From: Azonexus sp.
Lineage (GTDB): Bacteria; Pseudomonadota; Gammaproteobacteria; Burkholderiales; Rhodocyclaceae
Length of the DNA stretch: 60,730 nucleotides
NCBI GenBank assembly: GCA_031260295.1
Contig: JAIRKE010000023.1
Location: 1-60,730, forward strand
Direction of reading: 5' to 3'
The notes beneath the pieces were generated by a model. It did no database searches and was not told the origin of the DNA. It worked only from the letters and a program-made list of their open reading frames with translations. The position numbers were made by a program, and so were the translations under genes. Below, one piece after another: positions 8,999 through 17,125 of the stretch. Numbering within the stretch: position 1 is the stretch's first letter; the number at the start of each line of letters is the position of its first letter.

Positions 8999-10460
8999 CC
9001 GCCGCCAGCAGCAGGAGCATCAGCGTCAGCGCCGGCCCGTTGCCGAAACGGGCATAAGGCGTCAGCCCTTGGTAGGCCGTGACCTCGGCTTGCAGCACGC
9101 CCTGCGTGAAGGACGGCAGTTGGGCGACGACGGTGCCGTCCGGTGCGATCACCGCGGTTATGCCGGTGTTGGTCGCGCGCAACATCGGCCGGCCGCTTTC
9201 CAGTGCGCGCAGGCGGGCGATCTGCAGATGCTGCGGTTGCGCCAGCGAGCGGCCGAACCAGGCGGTGTTGGAGAGATTGGCGAGAATGCCGGCCTGCGGC
9301 AGGGCGGCGATGATTTCCTCGCCGAAAGCGTCCTCGTAGCAGATGTTGACCGCCACCCGGCGGCCGGCCACCGCCAGCGGCTCTTGCCGCTCCGGGCCAC
9401 GCTCGAACGACGACATCGGGATCGTCGCCAGTTGCATGAACCACGAAAAGCCGGGCGGAATCGTTTCGCCAAACGGCACCAGATGCGTCTTGCTGTAAAT
9501 CTGCGACGGCGAGCGGCCAAGGCTCAGGGCGCTGTTCCAGTAACGCGCGCCGTCGCCGGTCAGTGTGCCGAGAATCAGGTCGCCGCCGTGGCTGGCGGCG
9601 CTTGCCTTCAGCGCCTCGATGTAGGCAGGCGGCAGCTGCTCGAAGAAGATCGGGATGGCGGTTTCCGGCAGCAGGGTCAGATGCGCCGGATGTGCCGCGA
9701 CCAGTTCGTGATAGAGGTCGAGTGTGCGGATCAGGGTTTCCGGGCGGAATTTCATTTCCTGCGGCACGTTGCCCTGGATCAGCGCGACAGTGATCGGCTC
9801 GCCGTCGGGCGTTGTCCACGCCACCTGGCGCAGACCGAAACCGGCCAGCAGCAGGGCACCGACCACCAGCGCGCCGCGCCAGCGGCAGAGAAGCAGAGTG
9901 CCGCTCAGCACGGCCAGCAGCGACAGGCCGTGTACGCCGATCAGCGGGGCGAAGCCGGCCAGGGGACTGGGCGGCGTCTGCGAATAGCCGGCGGCCAGCC
10001 AGGGAAAGCCGGTGAAGATCCAGCCGCGCAGCCAATCGCCGCCGGCAACGAGGGCAGCGAAGAACAGGGCCTGCCGCCAATCGGCCGCCGGCTGCCAGCG
10101 CTTGAAGGCGGCGGCGGCCAACAACGGGAACAGCGCCAGCACGGCGCAGAACAGGAAGGCGGCAAAGCCGGCCAACCACCAAGGCATGCCGCCGAAGACC
10201 GAGAGACTGACATAGACCCAGGAGACGCCGCAGAGAAAGAAGCCGAGGCCGAAGGCGAAGCCGAGGAACGCCGCCTGGCGGACGTCGGAAGCGCGGCGCA
10301 GCAGCAACAGCAGGCCGAGCCAGACCAGCGGTGCCAGCCAGAACAGACCGAAGGGGGCGAAGGCCAGTACGCCGCTTGCGCCAAGGGCGGCGCTGGTCAG
10401 CAGGCGGGCCGCATTAAAGCGATTTGAGTTCAATGACAACGCCCAGCTAACCGGCGGCAA
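8976..10460 (-). CDS. lnt: Apolipoprotein N-acyltransferase
   Basis: An integral inner-membrane enzyme of 494 residues that adds the third acyl chain to the N-terminal Cys of lipoproteins. The N-terminal half has about six hydrophobic segments and the C-terminal half is a nitrilase domain. The catalytic Glu is in LLPETAIP (about 265), Lys in SKTHLVPFGE (about 324) and Cys in NICYEDAFGEE (about 373). The first residues (MPPVSWALSLNSN) are less conserved, and the true start may lie slightly inside. It normally sits directly behind corC; here an unrelated small gene separates them. Confidence 0.93.
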   Translation of the reverse strand: MPPVSWALSLNSNRFNAARLLTSAALGASGVLAFAPFGLFWLAPLVWLGLLLLLRRASDVRQAAFLGFAFGLGFFLCGVSWVYVSLSVFGGMPWWLAGFAAFLFCAVLALFPLLAAAAFKRWQPAADWRQALFFAALVAGGDWLRGWIFTGFPWLAAGYSQTPPSPLAGFAPLIGVHGLSLLAVLSGTLLLCRWRGALVVGALLLAGFGLRQVAWTTPDGEPITVALIQGNVPQEMKFRPETLIRTLDLYHELVAAHPAHLTLLPETAIPIFFEQLPPAYIEALKASAASHGGDLILGTLTGDGARYWNSALSLGRSPSQIYSKTHLVPFGETIPPGFSWFMQLATIPMSSFERGPERQEPLAVAGRRVAVNICYEDAFGEEIIAALPQAGILANLSNTAWFGRSLAQPQHLQIARLRALESGRPMLRATNTGITAVIAPDGTVVAQLPSFTQGVLQAEVTAYQGLTPYARFGNGPALTLMLLLLAAAIRRGRA

Positions 10461-10493
10461 AGCCGTCCAGGTTGAGCGCAGAATTAGGTTTCA

Positions 10494-10922
10494 TTAACCC
10501 GGAAGGCACGCCCAATTGTCCTTGTATGGCCTTGGTGTTGTCCACTTTAGCCCCCAAATGTTGTCATCATTGACGCTGCGAGCGACCGCTGCGTTTTTGT
10601 ACTCATGCCATAGGGTCGAAACCAGTTTACTTGGCATGATGTATATCTCTGGCAACGAAGAGATAGAGCCAATGTAGGTGAAACAATAGAAAAGCTGCTC
10701 CGAATCTAGCGGGCACTTCATGCGCCAAAAATTCTTTGTTTTTTGCGCTTTTATATCAATACCGAAATGCTTGTCAGAAGAGCTTACGACAAGCAAATCC
10801 GCTGTGGGGAATCGACTGCCGGTGAACTGGACGGTGTAGCCGCGTTTTGCCAATTCAAACATGACAAGGCCACGGCCAGCCTGCTCGACGTGGTGGGTGC
10901 TTAAATTCGCGTGATATGTCAT
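10494..10922 (-). CDS. PD-(D/E)XK nuclease-like hypothetical protein
   Basis: A 142-residue protein with no obvious signal or membrane segment. Its N-terminal half has the order expected for a PD-(D/E)XK nuclease fold: a Glu-containing helix (HVEQAGRGLVMFELAKRG), then TADLLVV and GIDIKAQ, where the Asp and the D-x-K could bind metal. No larger restriction-modification context is present. The gene is more AT-rich than its neighbours and interrupts the usual corC-lnt order, suggesting recent acquisition. The function is unproven; the fold assignment rests on motif order only. Confidence 0.5.
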   Translation of the reverse strand: MTYHANLSTHHVEQAGRGLVMFELAKRGYTVQFTGSRFPTADLLVVSSSDKHFGIDIKAQKTKNFWRMKCPLDSEQLFYCFTYIGSISSLPEIYIMPSKLVSTLWHEYKNAAVARSVNDDNIWGLKWTTPRPYKDNWACLPG

Positions 10923-10986
10923 TGATGAGACCTGACTACTATTGGGCCTGTGGTACAGGAAAGACCATCACTGAATCGAAACCGCT

Positions 10987-11829
10987 CTAACCTTCAGCGC
11001 CGCTCTCGGCTGGGGGCGGTGGATCGACGAGCAGGGTGTACAGTCGGCGGCTGTCGGCGCGCAGCACCTGGAAGTGTAGACCGTCGACGACGACGCTTTC
11101 ATTGCGTTTCGGCACATAGCCAAGGTGGTGCAGCAGCAAGCCGCCGACGGTGTCGAATTCGGCGTCGGAAAAATGGGTGCCGAAGGCGGTGTTGAAGTCG
11201 GCGATCTCGGTATGCGCCTTGACCCGGTAGCGGCCGGCCGAGTCGCGGCGGATGTTGTCGTGCGTCTCATCAAAGTCGTATTCGTCGGCGATGTCGCCGA
11301 CGATCTGTTCGAGCACGTCCTCGATGGTGACTAGGCCGGCGACGCTGCCGAATTCGTCGACGACGATGGCCATGTGGTTGCGCGAGACGCGGAATTCGCG
11401 CAGCAGCACGTTCAGGCGCTTCGATTCCGGAATGAACACCGCTGGCCGCAGCCAATCACGCAGCACGAAGCTGGCTTCGTCGCGGACCCGCAGCAAATCC
11501 TTGGCGAGCAGGATGCCGAGGACTTCGTCGCGGTCGCCGTCAATGACGGGAAAGCGCGAATGGGCGGTGGCGATGGCCACCGGCAGGATGTCGGCGAGCG
11601 GCGCGTCGACATTGATGACGCCCATCTGCGCGCGCGGGATCATGACGTCGGCAACCCGGGTTTCCGAGACCGCCAGCACGCCTTCGATCATGCTCAGCGC
11701 GTCGCCATCCAGCAGTTGCCGCTCGTGGGCGTTGTGCAGGATCTGGATGAGTTGGGCGCGGTCTTCCGGCTCGCGCAGCAGGAAGGTGGTCAGGCGTTCG
11801 ATGAAACCGGGTTTACTGTCGCTATCCAT
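10987..11829 (-). CDS. corC: CorC/HlyC family CBS-domain protein
   Basis: A 280-residue cytoplasmic protein with two CBS domains (starting near VADVMIPRAQMGVINVD and about 60 residues on) and a C-terminal CorC_HlyC FAD-like domain (DTVGGLLLHHLGYVPKRNE). It belongs to the YbeX group linked to magnesium and cobalt efflux and to ribosome or envelope homeostasis; the exact role is unsettled. The DUF21 membrane domain of larger relatives is missing, as is normal for YbeX. It lies 5 bp downstream of ybeY. Confidence 0.9.
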   Translation of the reverse strand: MDSDSKPGFIERLTTFLLREPEDRAQLIQILHNAHERQLLDGDALSMIEGVLAVSETRVADVMIPRAQMGVINVDAPLADILPVAIATAHSRFPVIDGDRDEVLGILLAKDLLRVRDEASFVLRDWLRPAVFIPESKRLNVLLREFRVSRNHMAIVVDEFGSVAGLVTIEDVLEQIVGDIADEYDFDETHDNIRRDSAGRYRVKAHTEIADFNTAFGTHFSDAEFDTVGGLLLHHLGYVPKRNESVVVDGLHFQVLRADSRRLYTLLVDPPPPAESGAEG

Positions 11830-11834
11830 AATGA

Positions 11835-12278
11835 TTAGGCCGCGTAGGGGTCGGGGTAACCGAGCGCGGCGAGAATTTCCCTCTCTTTGTCTTCCATACG
11901 TTGGGCGTCATTGTCAATGTCATGGTCCCAGCCCTGTAGATGCAGCATACCATGCACCGTCAGGTGGGCGTAATGCGCCGCCAGCGGCTTGCTCTGTTCG
12001 GCGGCCTCGCGGGCGACGACTGCCGGGCAGATGACCAGGTCGCCCTGCACCACCGGCTCGGTGTCGTAGGGAAAGGACAACACGTTGGTTGGGTAATCCT
12101 TGCCGCGGTAATTCCGGTTCAGCGCCTGGCCTTCGTCAATATCGACGAGGCGGATGGCGATGGCGCCGCCGCCATCCAGCGCTGCCCGTGCCCAGCGAAA
12201 GAAATCGGCGCGCACCGGTAGCCCGTCGCGGGCGCAGGCGTATTGCACGGACAGGTTAAGACGCTTGCTGGCGTTCAT
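11835..12278 (-). CDS. ybeY: Endoribonuclease YbeY
   Basis: A zinc-dependent RNase of 147 residues acting in 16S rRNA 3' maturation and ribosome quality control. The zinc site [12 protein letters not shown] is intact, and [14 protein letters not shown] and the D(I/V)DE region are as in the family. The start chosen is ATG 12278 ([10 protein letters not shown]), with ATG 12284 as alternative; either overlaps the phoH end by about 25 bp. It belongs to the phoH-ybeY-corC cluster. Confidence 0.94.
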   Translation of the reverse strand: MNASKRLNLSVQYACARDGLPVRADFFRWARAALDGGGAIAIRLVDIDEGQALNRNYRGKDYPTNVLSFPYDTEPVVQGDLVICPAVVAREAAEQSKPLAAHYAHLTVHGMLHLQGWDHDIDNDAQRMEDKEREILAALGYPDPYAA

Positions 12279-13233
12279 AGGCATCGACGATGCGGGCGAC
12301 CAGCGGATGGCGCACCACGTCTTCCTTCTTGAAATGGGTGAAGGCCAGGCCGCGCACCCCATCGAGCACTTCCACGGCTTCCTTGAGGCCGCTGCGCTGG
12401 CCCTTGGGCAGGTCGATCTGGGTGATGTCGCCGGTGACCACGGCCTTGGCGCCGATGCCGATGCGGGTCAGGAACATTTTCATCTGCTCCGGCGTGGTGT
12501 TCTGCGCCTCATCCAGAATGATGAAGGCATGGTTCAGCGTGCGCCCGCGCATGAAGGCCAGCGGCGCGATCTCGATGGCGTGTTTTTCATACAGCTTGCT
12601 GACGCGGTCGTGGCCCATCAGGTCGTACAGCGCGTCGTACAGCGGGCGCAGGTAGGGGTCGATCTTCTGCGTCAAATCGCCGGGCAGGAAGCCGAGGCGC
12701 TCACCGGCCTCGACCGCCGGCCGGGTCAGGATGATGCGCTCGACCAGATCGCGCTCAAAGGCGTCCACCGCCGAGGCCACGGCGAGATAGGTCTTGCCGG
12801 TGCCGGCCGGGCCGATGCCGAAAGTGATGTCGTGCTCCTGGATCGCCTTCAGATAGGCTACCTGGCGCGGCGTGCGGCCATGCAATTCGCTCTTGCGGGT
12901 AATCAGTTGCGGGCCGTCGGCAGGGCTGCCGTCCGCCGAGATGCGGCGAACCGGCACGTTGCTCAATTCGATCAGGCCAAGCTGGATTTCATCGACCGAT
13001 AGCGGCATCCGCGCCCTGGCGTAGAAATGGCGGATGGCGTCGGCGGTCAACTGGGCCCTCTCGCCGGTGATCGAGAAGCGTTCGTTGCGGCGGCGGATGA
13101 CGACGTCGAAGCCGGTTTCGATCTGGCGGATATTCTCGTCCAGCGGCCCGCACAGGTTGGCCAACTGGCCGTTGTCCACCGGCGCCAGGGCGAACTCGAT
13201 CGGCCGGTTCTTCGGTGCAGGCTTAGTCTTCAC
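12256..13233 (-). CDS. phoH: PhoH-like ATPase
   Basis: About 325 residues of the PhoH/YbeZ family, a cytoplasmic P-loop protein associated with RNA metabolism and YbeY. Walker A GPAGTGKT and Walker [10 protein letters not shown] are clear, with [10 protein letters not shown] as the sensor region. No ATG fits the start. GTG 13233 is preferred; TTG 13242 is the alternative. Either overlaps the miaB stop, pointing to a continuous miaB-phoH-ybeY-corC transcript. Confidence 0.92.
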   Translation of the reverse strand: MKTKPAPKNRPIEFALAPVDNGQLANLCGPLDENIRQIETGFDVVIRRRNERFSITGERAQLTADAIRHFYARARMPLSVDEIQLGLIELSNVPVRRISADGSPADGPQLITRKSELHGRTPRQVAYLKAIQEHDITFGIGPAGTGKTYLAVASAVDAFERDLVERIILTRPAVEAGERLGFLPGDLTQKIDPYLRPLYDALYDLMGHDRVSKLYEKHAIEIAPLAFMRGRTLNHAFIILDEAQNTTPEQMKMFLTRIGIGAKAVVTGDITQIDLPKGQRSGLKEAVEVLDGVRGLAFTHFKKEDVVRHPLVARIVDAYERQQAS

Positions 13234-14560
13234 GGATAACAATTTCGCCTCGCAGGCTGTGCGGCAGGGCCGCGGTGATGCGGACGTCGACGAAGCGGTC
13301 GATCAGCCTCGGGTTGCCCAGGAAGTTGACAATGCGGTTGTTATCGGTGCGCCCGGCCAGTTCGTTGGCGTCCTTCTTCGAGCGGCCTTCGACCAGCACG
13401 CGCTGGACGCTGCCGACCATGGCCTTGCTGACTTCGCCCGCCAACTCGTCGATGCGCTTTTGCAGGCGGGTGAGGCGGGCCGACTTGACCTCGGCTGGCG
13501 TCTCGTCGGCCAGTTCCAGCGCCGGCGTGCCGGGGCGCGGGCTGTAGATGAAGGAAAACGAGGCATCGAAGCCAACTTCGTCGATCAGCTTCATGGTTTT
13601 CTCGAAATCGGCATCGCTCTCGCCGGGAAAGCCGACGATGAAATCGGTCGACAGCGCAATATCTGGCCGCGCCGCCCGCAGTTTGCGCACCACGGATTTG
13701 TATTCAAGCGTGGTGTAACCGCGCTTCATCGCCGCCAGCACGCGGTCGGAACCAGCCTGCACCGGCAGGTGCAGGTGCGACACCAGCTTCGGCACCTTGG
13801 CGTAAACGTCGATCAGGCGCTGACTCATCTCGCAGGGATGCGAGGTCGTGTAGCGAATGCGCTCGATGCCCGGCACTTCGGCGATGTATTCGATCAGCAG
13901 CGCCAGATCGGCCTTCTCGTCGCCAGCATCCATGTCGCCGCGATAGGCATTGACGTTCTGGCCGAGCAGCGTCACTTCCTTGACGTCGTGCGCGGCCAGG
14001 TCGGCGACCTCGGTCAGCACATCGGCGAAGGGCCGTGAAACTTCGTTGCCGCGGGTATAAGGCACGATGCAATAGGTACAGAACTTGGAGCAGCCCTCCA
14101 TGATCGAGACGAAGGCCGAGGCGCCCTTGATCTCGGCCGGCGGCATGGCGTCGAATTTCTCGATTTCGGGAAAGGAGACATCGATCGCCGCCTTGCCGCC
14201 ACTGCGCCGCTCGGCGATCAACTGCGGCAGGCGGTGCAGCGTCTGCGGGCCGAACACCACATCGACATACGGCGCGCGAGCGACGATGGCCGCCCCTTCC
14301 TGGCTGGCGACACAGCCGCCGACGCCGATCACCAGATCCGGCTTCAACTGCTTCAGATGCCGAACCCGGCCGAGATCGTGGAACACCTTCTCCTGCGCTT
14401 TCTCGCGCACCGAGCAGGTGTTGAACAGGATGATGTCGGCCTCCTCTGGATTGTCGGTCTTGACGACCCCCTCGGCGGCATTGAGCACGTCGGCCATCTT
14501 GTCCGAATCGTACTCATTCATCTGGCACCCGAAGGTGCGGATGAACAATTTCTTGGGCAT
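13223..14560 (-). CDS. miaB: tRNA-2-methylthio-N6-dimethylallyladenosine synthase
   Basis: A 445-residue radical-SAM methylthiotransferase that modifies A37 of tRNAs reading UNN codons. The N-terminal UPF0004 domain carries the three cluster cysteines (TFGCQMN, NTCSVR, GGCVA). The radical SAM motif is CSKFCTYC, and a C-terminal TRAM domain begins near [10 protein letters not shown]. The start ATG 14560 opens [15 protein letters not shown], as in the family. It is the first gene of its leftward group and is divergent from the tRNA-Met gene. Confidence 0.96.
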   Translation of the reverse strand: MPKKLFIRTFGCQMNEYDSDKMADVLNAAEGVVKTDNPEEADIILFNTCSVREKAQEKVFHDLGRVRHLKQLKPDLVIGVGGCVASQEGAAIVARAPYVDVVFGPQTLHRLPQLIAERRSGGKAAIDVSFPEIEKFDAMPPAEIKGASAFVSIMEGCSKFCTYCIVPYTRGNEVSRPFADVLTEVADLAAHDVKEVTLLGQNVNAYRGDMDAGDEKADLALLIEYIAEVPGIERIRYTTSHPCEMSQRLIDVYAKVPKLVSHLHLPVQAGSDRVLAAMKRGYTTLEYKSVVRKLRAARPDIALSTDFIVGFPGESDADFEKTMKLIDEVGFDASFSFIYSPRPGTPALELADETPAEVKSARLTRLQKRIDELAGEVSKAMVGSVQRVLVEGRSKKDANELAGRTDNNRIVNFLGNPRLIDRFVDVRITAALPHSLRGEIVIRED

Positions 14561-14626
14561 GGGTGATTTCTTGAAACGGGGTCGTCTGACGACCTAACTG
14601 CGGAAAAGCGGCCGATTATAACGCGG

Positions 14627-14656
14627 TTGACCGCCGCGCCGCCCCTCCCCTATAAT
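14627..14656 (+). promoter_or_regulatory. Promoter of tRNA-Met
   Basis: TTGACC (14627-14632) and a perfect TATAAT (14651-14656) with an 18-bp spacer. Transcription should start near 14663, just before the tRNA at 14672. Confidence 0.85.
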
Positions 14657-14671
14657 CCGCGCCCTCTGCGT

Positions 14672-14748
14672 GGTGATGTAGCTCAGACGGTTAGAGCGAT
14701 GGATTCATAACCCATAGGTCGGCGGTTCGATTCCGCCCATCACCACCA
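14672..14748 (+). tRNA. tRNA-Met (CAT anticodon), prophage integration target
   Basis: A 77-nt cloverleaf: acceptor GGTGATG/CATCACC, D-arm GCTC...GAGC, anticodon loop TTCATAA, T-arm GGCGG-TTCGATT-CCGCC and an encoded CCA (14746-14748). The acceptor and D-arm are those of an elongator tRNA-Met rather than an initiator. The 3' 48 nt (14701-14748) are repeated at 26126-26173, so the gene is the att site of the adjacent element and its 3' end is probably phage-derived. Confidence 0.95.
14701..14748 (+). repeat. attL: left copy of the 48-bp prophage direct repeat
   Basis: The 3' 48 bp of the tRNA-Met gene, matching 26126-26173 at 46 of 48 positions. The differences are G14724/A26149 and C14734/T26159, which pair with each other in the T-stem. 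The integrase gene starts its 3' end 35 bp further right, as usual for tRNA-targeting elements. Confidence 0.9.
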
Positions 14749-14762
14749 AATATTCAACGAGT

Positions 14763-14785
14763 TAGGGCCGGTTTGGCTGGTCCTA
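14763..14785. terminator. Weak hairpin between tRNA-Met and integrase
   Basis: TAGGGCC (14763-14769) can pair with GGTCCTA (14779-14785), with one G-U pair and a 9-nt loop. It overlaps the integrase stop codon and lacks a proper T-run, so termination is only a possibility. Confidence 0.3.
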
Positions 14786-15796
14786 GTCGTTTCTGCGACG
14801 ACAAAGCGTCAACGGGTTAAATTCCCGCGCTTCCTTCAAATGGTCAGGCGCCAGGTGCGAGTACCGCATGGTCATTGTCAAACTCTGGTGGCCCAGAATC
14901 CGTTGCAGCGCAAGGATGTTGCCGCCAGCCATCATGAAATGGCTCGCAAAGGTGTGCCGTAGCACGTGGGTCATCTGGCCCAGTGGCAGTTCGATCTGCG
15001 CACGCTCAACACCTTCCCGAAAAGCAGCCCAAGCACTTTGAAAAATACGATTCCCCGTGCCGTGTTCGGCGTGGTGGTTCATGATCTCTACCTCCAAGCC
15101 AACGTCGATGGGGATTGCTCGGGCCTTTCCTGATTTTGTCCGCGCATACTGGATGGTGCCGTTGTATACCTGTTGGATCGTCAGGTTTTCGGTTTCACCC
15201 CAACGCGATCCCGTTGCCAGACATATCTTCGCAATGAGAGCAACGTGAGGATTTCGCCCTTTGGGCAACTCGGCTAACAGGTGCCGCACCTGGTCGAGCG
15301 TGAGGAACGAAAGTTCCTTCTCGACAATCTTGATCGCTTTCAGCTTGGATAGTGGATTTTCCCGAGTCCAGACATCGAGCGAGATCAGGGTATTGAACAT
15401 GGCCTTGAGATACTGCAACTCGCGGTTCATGTTGTTTTGCGTTATCCCGTCAGTTAGGCGCTTGGCTCGATACTCCGCAAAATCTTGGGCAGTGAATTTC
15501 TCGGCTACTGGGTTGCCCATCGCCGTGCTCATGGCGCGTAGTCGAGTTGCGGTATTTTCCCCGTCCCGAAGGGTGACTCCATGGCGACTCGCCCAAATTT
15601 CCACTAGGTCGAGAAGCCGCCGATTGTCTTTCTTCGCCGGCATCCAGTCGGCAGTCTCTTGGGCTTTCGCTTGAATGTGCCGTTCCCAGGCAAGGGCTTC
15701 GGCCTTCGTCTTGAACGTCTTCCGAACACGTCGGCCCCCGCGTCCGCCTGGTTGTATATCGACCTGCCATCCTGTTTTAACGGGTTTTATCGTCAT
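14783..15796 (-). CDS. Prophage tyrosine integrase
   Basis: A 337-residue site-specific recombinase reading toward the tRNA att site. An arm-binding-like N terminus (GRGGRRVRKTFKTKAEALAWE) and a SAM-like core-binding domain precede the catalytic domain. The catalytic residues seen are Arg in ATGSRWGE, His-x-x-Arg in HVLRHTF, His in ILGHQS and Tyr in MRYSHL. It resembles P2-type phage integrases. Its location next to the duplicated tRNA-Met end makes it the enzyme that integrated this element. Many filamentous phages instead use host XerCD, so an own integrase is notable. Confidence 0.92.
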   Translation of the reverse strand: MTIKPVKTGWQVDIQPGGRGGRRVRKTFKTKAEALAWERHIQAKAQETADWMPAKKDNRRLLDLVEIWASRHGVTLRDGENTATRLRAMSTAMGNPVAEKFTAQDFAEYRAKRLTDGITQNNMNRELQYLKAMFNTLISLDVWTRENPLSKLKAIKIVEKELSFLTLDQVRHLLAELPKGRNPHVALIAKICLATGSRWGETENLTIQQVYNGTIQYARTKSGKARAIPIDVGLEVEIMNHHAEHGTGNRIFQSAWAAFREGVERAQIELPLGQMTHVLRHTFASHFMMAGGNILALQRILGHQSLTMTMRYSHLAPDHLKEAREFNPLTLCRRRND

Positions 15797-15816
15797 TTCA
15801 CTCTTATTGCCTAAAT

Positions 15817-16509
15817 TTATTTTTCTTCACTTTTTCCGTTACTCAGTATTGCCTTAAATAAAGAAATGTCATCAAGAAAATCGCTGACCATTCCGACGAG
15901 AGGGTCTTTTTCAACTAATGCCACTATTTTATTTATGTATTCACGACGCATTTTGTCACGACTTTTATCTCCATTGCTGGGCCATTCAAAAAACCATGAG
16001 TCTGCATTTTTGCGCGCCTTTTCTCTGATTTCTCTAATAACCTCGAATTTTGTTTTTGATTTTTCCCGTTTGACTATAAAAGCTTCCAACTCCTGCAACG
16101 GAACAGATGTTTTAAAAATTCGGTTTGCAACCCTGTACTTATCAGCCTCTACTGCGATCACCAAGGCTTGGCTATCCGAAATGGATTTTGGGTTTTTTTC
16201 CGAAACTATGTCATGGGCATTTGCCTCGGCCAAGGCTTTATAGACCTCTGGATCATATTGTTCGCCGCCCAGATAGGTTCGTCCTGTCAGCAACCATAGG
16301 CATAGCTGTGGATAGCGGATACCGAATTCTTGCAGCATTTCTGCAGTTGGCCTTTGACGACCGTGAACAAAGGCTTTCCAACGCTCCGCATTGACTCCGG
16401 TCAACTCTTCAAGCGTTTTGTACTGGCGGTATTTAGGCACAAGCATGTTGATTGCATGCATAAGTCGCTCGGATATTTCTAGGTCGACCTCTTGACACGG
16501 TCTCGGCAT
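15817..16509 (-). CDS. Putative prophage repressor-type regulator
   Basis: A 230-residue protein, AT-rich compared with the chromosome. Residues about 30-75 look like a helix-turn-helix region (YKTLEELTGVNAERW followed by FVHGRQRPTAEML), related to Cro/CI-like domains. The rest is charged and helical and unrecognised. It is divergent from the phage replication genes and lies 20 bp upstream of integrase on the same strand, the position expected of a lysogeny regulator. That role is inferred. Confidence 0.55.
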   Translation of the reverse strand: MPRPCQEVDLEISERLMHAINMLVPKYRQYKTLEELTGVNAERWKAFVHGRQRPTAEMLQEFGIRYPQLCLWLLTGRTYLGGEQYDPEVYKALAEANAHDIVSEKNPKSISDSQALVIAVEADKYRVANRIFKTSVPLQELEAFIVKREKSKTKFEVIREIREKARKNADSWFFEWPSNGDKSRDKMRREYINKIVALVEKDPLVGMVSDFLDDISLFKAILSNGKSEEK

Positions 16510-16589
16510 ATGTATATCGTCCCTTGAATTGTGTATTTAATGCATAACTTGGTGATTTGTTGACCTGTGGCCGCATCGGGCCACACAGC

Positions 16590-16835
16590 ATGGGGGACAT
16601 TGTGACTTCGACTGTCGAATTTGGGAACCTGGGACCAACAGCGTTAGCCACTGGTCAGAGTCTTGCACTCCCCTGTCTCAGCCGGGAACGCTTCGCCGAT
16701 TTGGTCGGCTTGACTCACCCCACAGTGTTTGCAATGTGCGACCGTGGGTACCTGCCTACTGTCCACTTTGGTCGTCGCGTGTTCGTCAACCTCGAAGCCC
16801 TGCGCGTCCAGTGCACAGCAAAGGCGTTGCTGTGA
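16590..16835 (+). CDS. Small winged-helix DNA-binding protein (excisionase-like)
   Basis: About 81 residues with a MerR/excisionase-type motif: LSRERFADLVGLTHPTVFAM followed by a Gly/Arg-rich wing (GYLPTVHFGRRVFVN). It is the first rightward gene of the prophage, opposite the putative repressor, and could act as excisionase or early regulator. The start is uncertain: ATG 16590 is used, while a TTG at 16557 would add 11 residues. The next gene starts 3 bp after its stop. Confidence 0.6.
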   Translation: MGDIVTSTVEFGNLGPTALATGQSLALPCLSRERFADLVGLTHPTVFAMCDRGYLPTVHFGRRVFVNLEALRVQCTAKALL

Positions 16836-16837
16836 CC

Positions 16838-17125
16838 ATGAGCAAAAAAACGAACTCACTTTCGCATGCGAAAGTTGTGTCGCGTCCTCGCGGTCGCCCC
16901 TCCAACTTTTCCAAATTTTTGGCGCGCCAGGGTGATCTATTTGCCGACGCTCAGTATCGCGCCAGCCTGGAGGAAAAATACCCGTATCTGCGGTCATTAA
17001 GCGCAGCTCCCAGCGGACTGCCGGATGCCGCGTCAGCGGCGCCGGCATCCGCTGGGGCTGCGCCTCTTGGTAAACCTATACGGATTTTGTTGTCAACACG
17101 GGGCGACGAGGCGGGGGGTGCGTGA
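16838..17125 (+). CDS. Hypothetical small basic prophage protein
   Basis: A 95-residue protein, basic at the N terminus (VVSRPRGRPSNF, AT-hook-like) with an Ala/Pro-rich C terminus. No family is recognised. It lies between the winged-helix gene and rep, overlapping the rep start by 8 bp, so it is probably part of the replication operon. One copy of the ACTTTCGCATGCGAAAGT palindrome lies inside its first 13 codons (16858-16875), which is unusual for coding sequence and could mean the true start is further downstream. Confidence 0.5.
   Translation: MSKKTNSLSHAKVVSRPRGRPSNFSKFLARQGDLFADAQYRASLEEKYPYLRSLSAAPSGLPDAASAAPASAGAAPLGKPIRILLSTRGDEAGGA
16858..16875. repeat. 18-bp palindrome, copy 1
   Basis: ACTTTCGCATGCGAAAGT, a perfect palindrome without spacer. 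Further copies lie at 23475, 24315 and 24700. This one sits within the 5' end of the gene before rep. Confidence 0.85.
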
